Origin: Dipteronia dyeriana
Taxonomy: Eukaryota; Streptophyta; Magnoliopsida; Sapindales; Sapindaceae
NCBI GenBank assembly: GCA_032871835.1
Contig: CM065296.1
Coordinates: 3,110,001-3,174,000, forward strand
Direction of reading: 5' to 3'
Length of the DNA stretch: 64,000 bases
This document shows, piece by piece, positions 34,311 through 45,389 of this stretch. Position 1 is the first letter of the stretch, and each line of letters begins with the position of its first letter. Below the pieces are notes generated by a model. That model was not told where the DNA came from. It did no database searches and saw only the letters and a list, made by a program, of their open reading frames with translations. Position numbers and translations under genes: made by a program.

Positions 34311-34648
34311 TCATGTGGACCATTACATTAAACATAAGAACATTTGCCTTGATGTTAATATTACAAATGTTAAATGTAAAGTTATTAATCAAAGTAATCC
34401 TTATAATACTCGAAGTCAAAATAATACTAATAATAGTACTAACAAACTAGGAAAGTCAAATTATATATATCAATGCAAATTTCAAGACAATAGCTCGTAT
34501 TAAACAAGCATTCACCTAAGTAATTATTCACACTTCACATATTAACAAGCTTGTGATATAACAAAAGGCTATAGTCGATGCACCCAAATCTTCTGTATAA
34601 AACAATTCCATGCATACAAATTTTCAGTTCTCATAGGTTCATTCATGT

Positions 34649-37143
34649 CTACAGCTCTTCTTTCACCGAAAACTTGTCAGAAAGATTGGCTATAATAAAG
34701 CCGGCAAAAACCTGAAACCAGTATAAAACAGATCAATGAATCAATGATGTTTCTATGGTTATAGCTTCTGTATTGAATCATTTATCACGGTAGATACGTA
34801 ACAGTTATGCTTCAAAAGGTTTTTCAATTAGATGTATCCAAATGATCGAAAAGTGAGCGTACCTGAATGCAACCAAGGATGTATATTGCTCAGAAGTGAC
34901 GGCCGTGTATAAACATGTCTGCTACCATTGCCAGGGGTATGGGTCAAGGACATGCCTAGTGTCGCAACTAATGGAGTCGTCCACACCACAGAAACAGCCC
35001 TGAATCATCTCAGGTTTTACAACTAATAAAATAATAGAATTGTAGCAGACAATCTAGTTTGCGGTTTTACGACATATAGGTACTGTTTTTTTTTTTTTGT
35101 TTGCACGAGATGATTTGAATGGTTTAACAGGCAACGCATTCAAGTTCACGTAGTTTCTACACTTGACCAAAGAAATTTCTTTGAAATTGAACATAACATT
35201 TTCAATAATCGTGGAGTCCAATAGTATTCCCAAAGGATATGGAGGCTGATAAACATACCTAAAGTAGTCAGAGAGAACACTCCCAACAAAGCCATTAAAC
35301 AGCACAACTTCACCGGTGGATGTTGAATCTGGAAATTTGAATGGAGGTTCGATACCTGCAGCGTTCAGTGGCCAAACTGCATTGGAAATGGTATTATTGT
35401 TAGAAATTCCATTCCAGGAACGAAAAGTGTTGGCAAGATTTAAGCAAATAAAACTTAAAAATTATCAAAATACTTACCGAGCCACCAAAGACCAAGAAGT
35501 GTGAAGAGACCAATGTACCCAAAGAACTTTTGCATATCAACCTTGTCTCCTTCGGATCCAGCTGATTTTTTGAGCAGCACTGAGATAAATAGACCAATAA
35601 ATCAGCAATCAAGAAGGGGATTTGGTCTCAATCTAATAACTGCAGTTGTTTATATCATATAACTCCAAATAAGAAATCTTACCTGTAAATAAGCCATATG
35701 ATATTGCCGAAAGAAGACCGAAAATGTCCCCTATAATGGAGTGCCTTCGAGCCCTTCACAATGTGAGCAAGAGAGAGCTTCAAGAAGTTACAATAACTAA
35801 TATCTTCTTAGAAGTTCAGGTGAATGTAAATATATACTAAAGTACACTAGATTTAAAACGCAACATGTTCTGACTTACTCCGAAGCATTTAGAAATTCAT
35901 CAGCTGCCCAAGTTTTTCCAACGGTTGTCATGGCAACGCCAGCCATGCTTACAAAACCAGCAACCACTTTTGCAATAGTTACCGAGTCCTGACGAAGAAG
36001 AGCTCCAAAGAAAAGTGTAAAGAGGCCTGATGTAGAAGTTAGGACAGTTGTACTTGCAACACTCGTATTCGCCAGAGCAGAGTTTGATAAGTACTGCACG
36101 ATGTTAAGGCATTAATTAGCCATATACAGAGGAAGCAGAAGCATAACAAATTAACAATGTCATTTTCAAGATCATATACAATGAAATTCAACTTCAAAAC
36201 ATTTCAACTAGTCGTAATCCCACGTCAAGCAGAAGCTCCGATGTGCAATGAGTTCAAAGGAACAAAAAATATGAAGATGAGTAACATTAATTACCTCAGT
36301 TATAAACCATATTGGAGTAAGATATAAACTGCTTTTAGCAATTTCCCATGGACAACGATCACCACCCTTGTCAATCAAGTGAGGCTCGTCTTCCTCGCTC
36401 TTTGAAATCAAAGGCCACCCCTCTTCTCTTTCACTCAGATCTTTGTCAGCGATTAAAGTACCGCTTCTAAGATCAGTTTCTGGACTGTGGTGTGACTCAT
36501 TAACTCTAAGAGGAATATCAAGTCCACACGAAAGTGGCAGATTTGTTAGTGAAAATATTCTGCAATATGTTCACATCAATTACATTGCAAATCCAATCTT
36601 TCACAAGAGATATGGGCAAATAAATCACCATAAGAGACACGCCAAGATAAGTGAGTGCAAATGGCTGTCTATACACTCTGAAAATTCTCTGCAGAAAACA
36701 AGAAAAAGAATAGAATTTACTACAAAAAAAAAAAAAAAAAAAAAAAAGTTAAGCACAAAAATGGAACAATGAAAAAATAAAAGTATTCAGCAGTCCCACA
36801 TGAGAGACAGACAAGAGAGGCCTACTATTAGAGGCTCATTTAGTTATCAATCAAATATAAACCCTAAATTTGCATTAAATAAAAATAAGAAAACTTGAAA
36901 TATTTCAGTCACAGTTCCCATTCAAACACAGAAAAATAATAAGTATTCAATACAACCTATCATCTACATCATTTCACTTTCTCTTATAAACATTTTTTGA
37001 AAACCAAACAGACCAATATTGGAATCAAATAAATAGAAATTAAAAATAAAAATAAAAATTACCTGAGTGATCTCTGCAGAGGTGACCCATATGAACACAA
37101 CAGTTCCAATCAAACACAACCCAGCTTTGTACTTCGAACCCAT
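34649..37143 (-). pseudogene. SLC35F-like (DMT/EamA) transporter gene, eight exons, pseudogene
   Basis: Encodes a multi-pass membrane protein of the drug/metabolite transporter superfamily, plant SLC35F5/EamA-like group (substrate not predictable). Exons on the minus strand: 37143-37063 (MGSKYKAGLCLIGTVVFIWV), 36688-36295, 36093-35879 (NTSVASTTVLTSTSGLFTLF), 35753-35683, 35579-35478, 35376-35259, 34999-34863, 34711-34649 (ends NLSDKFSVKEEL, TAG). All introns have GT-AG ends and phases agree. Exons add up to 1181 nt; removing one extra base each in exon 2 (about 36560-36575) and exon 7 (about 34947) would give 392 codons plus stop, a normal family length. Exon 7 also has a TGA near 34890. Sequencing error is the alternative explanation. 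Confidence 0.9.
36722..36746. repeat. Poly-A run in intron 1 of the SLC35F-like gene
   Basis: About 25 A (T-tract on the coding strand) shortly upstream of the exon 2 acceptor, where it may serve as the polypyrimidine-like region. Confidence 0.85.
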
Positions 37144-38579
37144 CACAATTCACAAAACAACACAGCTAAAACTCTAGAAACTCAAAACTACGAATTGGGC
37201 AGTCTACGTTTTCTAGTATTGCTATAAATTCTGAGTCTTCTGGGAAGCTCTTAGCACCGCAACAGAATCCATGATATTTGTGGGATCTGATTTTTTTTTC
37301 TTGGAAATTGGAATGTATCGAAACCGGCCTGAATTGGGGAATATTAAGGTCTGGAAGTTTGACATTTGATGTCTTCAATTTTTGGTCAATTTTTTATTTT
37401 TTATTTTTGTTCATTGAAGTTTTCAGACTCCAGTTTTTCGGCGAAGACGTTAAAATTCAGAGACAAAAGTTGATGCTGACATGTGGTGCTTATGTGGATC
37501 CCACAAATATTGCCACGTCAATCAACGTGGACCCACAGAAAGGGATACTTTGAAATGGTTGAATGGAAGAACATGATTAATGTTATTTTGTTTAATACGG
37601 TGTTCGAATATAGTGTGATTCACTCCTCTGATTTATTTATTTAAATTGGATTAGATTTATATCGAAGTATTTTCATATAATTTAGATATTAGATTTGAAT
37701 ATTAAATTTAAATAAAATAAAATTACTTTTAATAAAATATTTAAATCTCTGATATTAACGTAGTGATATATCAATCACATTAAGAATTCAATCAATTAGG
37801 TGAAAAATGATATCTAATTAATTATGTATTATAAGACCTTTTATTATACAATAATTAATTAATATTTATAATGATGAAAAAATTGTTAATACATATTAAT
37901 AAAATCATTCAATGTGTAAGAGAATTGTTAATATGTATTGTAATATTTTTTTAAGAAAAAAAACCATTTTTTTTATATAAATCAGTTTTTATGCAAATCT
38001 TATATATTCAAATAAGTTATAATCAAATAACTAAAATGTTCTGTGGAAAATTTTCATATCTTTCTAAAAGTAAATAGTCAGAATATACGGCACTTGCTGA
38101 GCTGCTGATCTTACAAAAAAATAAAAAAATAAAAAAATTTAAAAAAATATCAAATTTTGTTTTTCAGAAATGAAAGAGATTCCTGAAAGCAATGATCCAA
38201 TCAATCCCCACATATGCATCAGCCTTTTCCAAATTCCAAATGGAATCATTGTGGAACTCCACAGACTTTATGCTCGATTTTGGTGAGGCATCTCTTAAAC
38301 TACCGAAAATCCACCGGTGCTCATGAAAGAATCTTGCTAAGTGCTTCTCCAAACCAACGTCAATCTCTATTACAAGTGAATTTTTATTCTCCAATCCAGC
38401 AACGATCTCTTACACTACTTTACCTCTATCAAGTTTATTGTGCCAGATCTGACGCAATAATAATCAAGGGCGCTACTTTGCCCTTGTCTTTTATTTATTT
38501 ATTTATCGTTTCATTAGTTTTGATTGGCTGAAAGAAATAATCTTCTTTTTAAAATAAGATTTGGTATATTGGGTTATAG
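37144..38579. other. Probable promoter side of the SLC35F-like gene; no other gene recognised
   Basis: 37144-37560 is the 5' flank of the transporter gene. A minus frame at 38164-38394 (76 codons) and an overlapping plus frame have no domain I recognise. The rest is AT-rich. Confidence 0.45.
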
Positions 38580-38589
38580 ACGATGGTTT

Positions 38590-38960
38590 GGAAGTTGTTG
38601 AAAAGTTACAACAAATTGATACAATGGGTTGAAGATGGTCTAGGCAAGGATGGAGGCTAGTTTTTAGACTTGACTCCCTCGCTGCAAGAGTTCTAAAAGG
38701 ATTTTACTTACCATCTTCTTCCTTCTTATCTGGAAAAGCATATATTGGGGTCGCACCATCATTGATTTGGGATCCTGCCAGAGAGTTGGCAATGGCAATA
38801 CAATTAAGTTCTATAGGGATTGATGGATTCCAAGGCCATACTCTTTCCAGGTTCTCTCGCAGCCGACTCTTGGAGAGATCATATCATCAACTACTATTCT
38901 CACACCCTCCTTACTGGGGCAGAGGTATTAACAAGTTAGCTTGGGCTAGCTTTTTCTAAA
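38590..38960 (+). pseudogene. L1 LINE 3' remains: post-RT linker
   Basis: Reads WRLVFRLDSLAARVLKGFYL then GVAPSLIWDPARELAMAI, the region between RT and RNase H of plant L1-type LINE ORF2 (typically W...SL.ARVLKAKYFP). The frame from 38762 ends at 38959. Probably the same decayed element as 39490-41327, interrupted by AT-rich DNA. Confidence 0.7.
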
Positions 38961-39489
38961 ATTAAAAAAAAAAAGTTTAATTTGTTATTTTCTTTGTTTT
39001 TTAAAAAGAAAAAATATAAATATAAGACAATGACAAAATTAATATTTTGTGATAGTTGATAAGTCATAAAAATAGTTTAGTTTATAATTTAATTTAATTG
39101 AGATAATCTCAATTATTGTCACTCAAACACATTAAAGTTTTCATTTCCTCTTAATTCTCCATTTATTTCATAAATAAAATAAATAAATTTTGAACCTTAT
39201 TTCGTTCGCCAAAATCCGAACAAGTACACATTTTGTTTATTTCACTATTTTTTTTCTTTGTTTTGTAGTGGATCATTTTAAATGTTTTTAGGGCAAAAAT
39301 CATTATTTCTTTCTTATCTAAACACATACTTTAAATCGGAAAATTTGTATTGTAAGGTCTGCTTAAAAAAAACTTTATACTACCGTCTGATATGACTGAA
39401 GTATGAAATTACATTCATTAGCATGACAATGTCTCAACTTTGAGTTGTTGTACAATATGTGGTATAACAAAAAAAAAATACTTAATATA
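38961..39489. other. No gene seen; AT-rich gap inside LINE remains
   Basis: No ORF or repeat ends recognised. Confidence 0.5.
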
Positions 39490-39692
39490 GCCCACTCGGA
39501 CAATAAATTCTGGTTTCGCCACTGCTCCTTATTTATGAAATGGAAGTTTTATGCACCTTCTTCTGGCATATCTGGTTTTTAAGAAACCAAAAAAACTCAA
39601 GGCTCTAAGTGTGATCTTTCAAAAACTGTGTGGGACTGTGCTACCAAGCTCGTGGATGATTTTCATATGGCAAACAAACGAAGCACATGGAA
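39490..39692 (+). pseudogene. L1 LINE/RNase H-like remains, left of the solo LTR
   Basis: Reads KTVWDCATKLVDDFHMANKR and then STWN up to the solo LTR at 39693, the kind of linker found before a plant LINE RNase H (RVT_3) domain. The protein picks up again after the LTR at 40514. Confidence 0.5.
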
Positions 39693-40513
39693 TGTAGGGG
39701 GTTTGAACCGATGATCACGGAATCATTATACCTAATATACGTCCATAACTCATAGCAATTAACGTCTATAGTAGAAAAAGATAGATTAGCGAAAATAAAC
39801 CAATTACAACATAAAATATCATGACAAACCTAAATCGGGTAAAAAACCTTGAGCCGTCGGGACGACAGAGAAAGTTTAAGTATATGATAAATTATTACAA
39901 CAACCCCCCCATATATCCTCTAGGTCTCCCCTGAATATCACCCACGGATATCTAACTTAATCCACTGATATTCCCTTAGACACCTCCCCAGATATCCCAA
40001 TAGGTCTCTCACCCAGATCTATCCATTCTCTGATGTTACATGGTGTTCTTTTTGCTCCACCCAAAACAACCTAACTACAAGGTCTATTTATACTAGTTAT
40101 AGAGAGTTTAAGATAAAAAGAAATTCTACTACTAAAAGTACAAAAATTACTTATTCCACATAAATACTATTTTCTATTTATGATAAGTCTTCTTGTTAAG
40201 AAGAAATCTTTTTCCTTCAAGTACATGAATTTCTTATTCTTCATGAAGACAAACTCTTTTTTTTTTCCTTTTCCGATAAGCATAAGAACTTCTAGAAAGA
40301 GTATATTTCCATTTTCGCGCAACATTTCTGATCTTAGCAAAATACGTCATTTCCACGGTCTATGTAGAGTTGTGCACCCCGCTTCCTACACCGCGTAAAA
40401 CCACTGAAGTTCACCGTTCAGAATACGAGCCACGTCTCCAGAAATTTTCACATCAGTTAAGTCTCGTTTGGTTCATACTGGGTTCATTTGAGAATACGAG
40501 TCAAAACCTAAAA
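39693..40513 (-). mobile_element. Solo LTR, copy 2 of the three-copy family
   Basis: Reverse orientation relative to 19218-20278 and 45390-46582; the starting phrase on the minus strand is TTTTAGGTTTTGACTCGTATT. Flanked by TGGAA (39688-39692) and GGGAA (40514-40518), a 5-bp target duplication with one difference. A TATA box on the minus strand (TATAAATAGACC, about 40093-40082) is kept. No internal retrotransposon sequence. It splits an RNase H-like LINE remnant. Confidence 0.8.
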
Positions 40514-41327
40514 GGGAATTCAATAGTGGATCAACTGGTGGTGGTTAAATGGCAATGCCCTAAGAATGGAACGTTTAAATTGAACACTGATGCTGCTCTC
40601 TTGGCCACCCAAATGATGGTTGGCATTGGAATCATTATCAGATTTATAGGGGGATTAAATTTGCAATGGAAACAGGTTCCTTGCCTCTTGTAGTTGAATC
40701 GGATGCGAAAGGGGTGGTAGAGATAATCAGTGCCGATCTGACTATTCCAAAGTTCCCGGGCGAAATCTTAAAAATGGGTCTCATACTAACAAATTCATCC
40801 TCACTTCATCCCTAAATAAAATTAAAAAATTCATGACTTTTATATCTCCGGTTATCGTTTTTTTTTATCATTGGTGGATAAAGAACAAATGAAGAATATA
40901 TAGGTAATATGTGATATGAAAGTATAAAACTTTAAAAATTTGGATTTTGTACTAGGTTTTTTCTTTGTTATTATTATTTGAATTTTTTTTACAACTTAAC
41001 CCATGATAAAAATTCACATCTTATATATAAAAACCCTTAGATATGAGGGGGCCCGGGGCGAGTGCCCACCCTTGACCCACCCCAGGGCCGCCCCCTGTAG
41101 ATAATCAACAAAGGTGTCCCTACGAATGCTGATTTGGGTGTTGTTATTGACGATATCATGTCCTTGGTAAATTATTTCCCCAATACTGTTACCTTCTCCC
41201 CTAGAAGGACCAATGTTGTTGCTCATGAGCTGGCCAAACTTCCAGCCAAGTCTGCCTCTGGCTTCTTCTGGTTGTATTACTGCCCTCCCTCTGTGGAGGT
41301 TTTAGTGATGGGTGAACGCCCAAGCTA
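40514..41327 (+). pseudogene. RNase H (RVT_3) domain of a plant LINE, split by a hAT element
   Basis: Left part (40545-40727): VKWQCPKNGTFKLNTDAALL then GIGIIIRF, and LPLVVESDAKGVVEI in another frame after a deletion. Right part (41106-41327): NKGVPTNADLGVVIDDI, RRTNVVAHELAKLPAKSAS, stop. These are the catalytic D (NTDAA) and D (ESDA) blocks and the late R-x-x-N-x-x-AH-x-LA motif of plant RNase H domains in LINEs and related single-copy ORFs. A 370-bp hAT-type element (40728-41097) is inserted exactly between VVEII and NKG. Confidence 0.85.
40728..41097. mobile_element. Non-autonomous hAT element (370 bp) in an RNase H domain
   Basis: Left end CAGTGCCGATC, right end GGCCGCCCCCTG (reverse complement CAGGGGGCGGCC), compatible hAT termini with several mismatches. 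Flanked by GAGATAAT (40720-40727) and TAGATAAT (41098-41105), an 8-bp target duplication with one difference. Reading across the duplication without the element restores the RNase H reading frame (VVEI continuing to INKG). Confidence 0.85.
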
Positions 41328-41874
41328 ATGTGTACCTTTTTCTGGTTTTATGAAAACCTTGCATAAAATAAAAATAAAAAAATCTTATATTGGTACTCGT
41401 GTTGAATAATAAAACTATTAAACTGAATTTTTTTTAAGGAAAATGTACTATCAATTCTATTAAAAGGTAATAATATGCAAATTGAAAATTTTGGTTCATA
41501 CAAAATTTAATTTCATATGCGATAATCCAATATTCTGCAAGAGTAAATATACACATCTAATAAATTTATATTTACATTAAAAAATCTCTAAATTAAACAT
41601 ATAATAAATTAGTAATCATTATATTATTTTACAAACAAATATATAATTCCAATCAACTATCTTCTAAGAATGTTACGTATAACCCGAAACAATCACAAAG
41701 CAAGAATTTTCTCTTTATTAGATGTAATAATCAACAGTACAAGACATAAAATCGATTATATACGTTTATGAGATTAACTAATAGTATATTAATTTGAAAT
41801 AAAAATTATTAGAAGAACTTCGTCTTGAAAACACTTTTAAAAAATAAAATAAAAACTATAAATAGTTGTTGTAA
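41328..41874. other. No gene seen; 3' flank of the B3-like gene
   Basis: AT-rich spacer without ORFs. It would hold the polyA signals of the minus-strand B3-like gene. Confidence 0.5.
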
Positions 41875-42255
41875 TTAACTTGTTTGATTCAAAACACTTA
41901 AACACAGCCGATTCGAATCAGGATCCCAATAAAACCCAATCTCATCACCAGCTCTAAGCGATCTCCGTTGAACAAAGTTCATACGCCAGTGACCCTGTAA
42001 GTTGCAGCTGGCATCTAAGTTTCTGGACTCGTAGTAGCGGAAGTTCACTTCGTGAATGGAGTTGGTGTCAACATCTTCAATGAAAATTTTGGTGTCGTCG
42101 ATGATTGCTCTCTTGATCACCGTCTTTGACCAGTATTTGAATTTGAAGATGTGTTTTTCAACTTCTTCATTGTTTAATGTGATGAAATCTCTTCCGAGTC
42201 CGACATCGGCTTCTGTTAGCGTCATCTTGATCGTGAAGTTTCTGGAGTGAGCCAT
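41875..42255 (-). CDS. B3-domain-like DNA-binding protein (126 aa), single exon
   Basis: Plant B3 domains bind DNA with a pseudobarrel; small single-domain members are probably nuclear regulators. The frame from ATG at 42255 (MAHSRNFTIKMTLTEADVG) to a stop at 41875 is open and 126 codons long. The middle reads VFRYYESRNL-like sequence (FRYYESRNLDASCNLQGHW), and the end RRSLRAGDEIGFYWDPDSNR then LCLSVL matches the GDEIG-x-YWD ending common in these small plant B3-like proteins. The frame is open further upstream to 42306, but no ATG lies there. A TATATAC motif sits about 45 nt upstream (42303-42296). It could be a fragment of a larger gene, but no splice sites or breaks were seen. Confidence 0.65.
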   Translation of the reverse strand: MAHSRNFTIKMTLTEADVGLGRDFITLNNEEVEKHIFKFKYWSKTVIKRAIIDDTKIFIEDVDTNSIHEVNFRYYESRNLDASCNLQGHWRMNFVQRRSLRAGDEIGFYWDPDSNRLCLSVLNQTS

Positions 42256-42559
42256 TGAAGAGAAGATCAATGGAGAAAATTCAGAGGATTCTTGGAGTAT
42301 ATACAAGGGTGGTGGAAATATTTTGATTAAAAACTTATTAATGATAGATTTGGAAGAATAAGAATTTGGATATTTTCCAATTTCATCATTGTTAATGACA
42401 CTTAAATCGATTATGGAAAAACGATTTTATTTACATAATTGTCAAACATTAGATTGTCTAAATTAGTTTTCCAAAATCTACTCAAATAACGTGATTGTAA
42501 TTACTATGTGAATCATGTGATGGAAAAATTTATAACTCATTCACTCACGTAATTTGAAC
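42256..42559. promoter_or_regulatory. 5' flank of the B3-like gene
   Basis: Contains TATATAC (42296-42303, minus strand) at a distance compatible with a short leader. Nothing else recognised; it ends at the TIR element at 42560. Confidence 0.35.
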
Positions 42560-44045
42560 GGACAAGTATTCTCTGTTGCGCTTTTTCTCTGCTGAGTCTG
42601 TGCTGAGCTTCATAATCCGGTGACATCTGGCTTTAAAATAAATGGGCGGTCCAGAATAAACTCTTTTATTTACTTTTTTTTAAACTTTTTTATTCTATTT
42701 TATTGATTACTTTTCAGCACTCAAGATTTTATTTAGCTCAGATTTCCTCTCTAAATTGATTTACTGTGTAAACTTCCACCATTTTCTTCTTCTCAAACTC
42801 AATTCTCATTATCTCCTCTAACGCAGTGGAAAAAACAAAGGAATAAGATCGATTTCTGTATTCCGTAATATACTGAAATTCATCAAAAATAAAAAGAAAT
42901 AATTCTAAAATTTTATTGAATCAAAAGCTAATGAGCCTTTCGGCTTACAATGCAATTTAAAGTGATTAAACCCTAACCCGAATCTTTGTTGAAAAAGAAA
43001 CGGGAATCTTTGTTGGAAAAGAAACGGGATTACATAGTAAAAGTTATAATAAATAGCAAAAACTGTTAAAAATAACAAAATCACGAAAGTTGCGGGATTA
43101 AATCATACAAACGATCGGGATTTTATAGTAAAAGTTACCAAAATTAGCAAAAGCTGTCAAAAATAACAAAACCACGAAAGTTGCAAGATTAAATGATACA
43201 AACGATCCTAAACAAGTCAGAATTGACGGTAGACGATTCTAACTTGCTAAAGTCAACTTATGACTAAAAATGAAAGTTTCCTAAAATAACAAAAACCGTA
43301 ATTTCGGGACTTAAACGATAGAATTTTACCAAAAAAAACGTGACTCACCACCAAAGACGTGATTTGAAAAGATCTCGTCGATTTGCTTCTAACTTAGTCT
43401 TGAATTTAGAATGGTCCAAAGCCATATAGGAATTAGTTATTTGCTCTACATCATCCTCTCACCATATTCTTTTTCCCTTTTTCAATGTCACGATCTCTTC
43501 TCAAGAATGAAACTCCACAAAGTTTTTAGCGTTTATTTTTTCAATGGATTAAAAGTTCAAAAATAAATCAATTTGACTTAAATTCACAAGTTCATCTCTA
43601 AGGCTTACATCTGACTTCATTTTACAAGTTTCTCTTTAAGATGTCCCATTTGGACATTAGTTCACAACACAAAGAAACCTAAATTCTTTGTGGGGTTATT
43701 GAGTTGCGTATGAGTTGGGGAGTCCGAGTTCGGAGAAACCCAGTTCTTCAAAACACCCACAAAGATCGTAACTTGTATCGACTTTTCTTTGTTTTCTGCA
43801 AAATGAGGAGGTTTGAGCTTAAGAGGAAAGAGAAGATTTGAGTTTGGATTGGGAAATTCTGGAAAGTGAGAGAAAGTGGGTAAAGACTTAGAGAATTAAT
43901 ACGTCACCGTTCTAAACTTGTGTAAATGGGAATAATTTAAATAACAAAATCTAGACCACTTATTTGTTTTAATTCCATATGTCATCAGATTATAAAACTC
44001 AGCACAAGCTCAGTACAGAAAAAGCTCAACAGAAGATCCTTGCCC
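42560..44045. mobile_element. Non-autonomous MULE-like element with about 70-bp TIRs
   Basis: The first 70 bases match the reverse complement of the last 70: GGACAAGTATTCTCTGTTGC at left against GGGCAAGGATCTTCTGTTGA, then both continue GCTTTTTCT...CTGAG...TGTGCTGAG...ATAATC...TGACAT. Flanks are AATTTGAAC (42551-42559) and AATTTGATA (44046-44054), a 9-bp duplication with two differences, which suggests a Mutator-like element. Inside is a duplicated block of GGGATT...AAAGTTA...AATAGCAAAA (about 43005-43205) and no transposase. Confidence 0.7.
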
Positions 44046-44054
44046 AATTTGATA

Positions 44055-44678
44055 AATTTTTTGAGACGAGTACTAAGGATGGCAATTGGACGCCTCGCAC
44101 CCTGACTTATTTATTTTTTAAAAATTCATTCCCTCATAAAACCCCACTATAGATGGAACGGGATGGGACGGGACGGGGTACAACGGTGAGTGATTTCCCT
44201 ATCCCCGCCCATTTACCCCATTTATATGTATTTTTAATAAAATAACAAATATATAACCATTGAATATGATATAATATATAAAGTAGCGAGTGATCCAAGA
44301 AACTATTAAAAAAACATCTCATTAACATAATTCTCACAAGAAAATTTAATCATTTTTAAACATAAACATAAAGTATGAAATCAAAATATTCGAAATTCGT
44401 AATACTAATATATATTAGTTGCATTTATTTCTCTAGTTCTCGCTTCATACGATCATCTCCATCTGGCATCTTCTCAAGATGTTGACACCCATTCATATGG
44501 TTCCTGTAACATTCGGAACCAACAAAAGGTTGAAGACTTGAAGAACAGTGAACTTCTAGACTTCTAGTTGTTTGAGGATTAGAGACTTAGAGTTGCAGTT
44601 AGCGGCTAGGGTTTTTTTAATAGTATTTTGTTTTGTCACTTTATATTAAATAACAGTGATGTAAAGTTAGGGTTAATG

Positions 44679-44725
<47 letters not shown>

Positions 44726-45389
44726 CTTAAGATATATTTATTTTCTTTGAAACTACGTAGTTTAACTAAGTATTATTTTAAACAGGGCAGGGTGGGGAAA
44801 GGCAGGGTGTGGAGTATAACACTCATCCCCACCCCATACCCATTGTAGGTTAGATTATCTATCCCCATCCCCGCCCCATTCCTACCAAATTGAAACTCAT
44901 TCCCACCACAAACATACGGATCCCCACGGGTATTTGGGTACCACAAACACAAAAAATTATAGCAATTACGAGGAGAATTCAATGTTACAAGAAACTCTTG
45001 ATTGTACTAAGTATATTTGCCGAGTAATGCATCCTACCACTGAACTGAAAATTGATAAATTTTAATTAAATATAATATTATAATGTTTTTTTTCCTTTTC
45101 TCACATATTTATTTTTTATTTTTTATTTTTAAATAAAACATCCCACTTGTCATATTTTTAGTGGCTCAGTGCACCAATCAACAATGTTCATTATGCTGGT
45201 TGATGCATAGTGTGCAATGAAGTTCTTTTCATGTGTTACAAGAGAATGTTTAATGGACCCTATTAATTGGTATCAAGATATATGTCATGTAACCATGTAG
45301 ACAAGGTGAGGTTGGTCTAGTAGTAAATTTGTCACGTCAGCATCACGAGATTGTGGGTTCTAATCAGCCTCCTTAAAAAACCCATATTT
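44055..45389. repeat. GGGGTGGGG-rich decayed repeats; no gene
   Basis: Two stretches rich in CCCCATCCCC/GGGATGGGGCGGG-type sequence (44130-44215 and 44785-44930) resemble the subterminal parts of the hAT element at 32788-33358, with a TA microsatellite (44681-44722) between them. GGATGGCAATT at 44078 could be a hAT left end, but no matching right end was found. Confidence 0.45.

Noticed and set aside
36295..36688. A short extra intron in exon 2 of the SLC35F-like gene to explain the frame change (GTAATT donor near 36573)
   Set aside because: No AG within a normal intron length leaves the correct phase except a weak GAG site; a 1-nt insertion is simpler because the exon length is exactly one base over a multiple of three.
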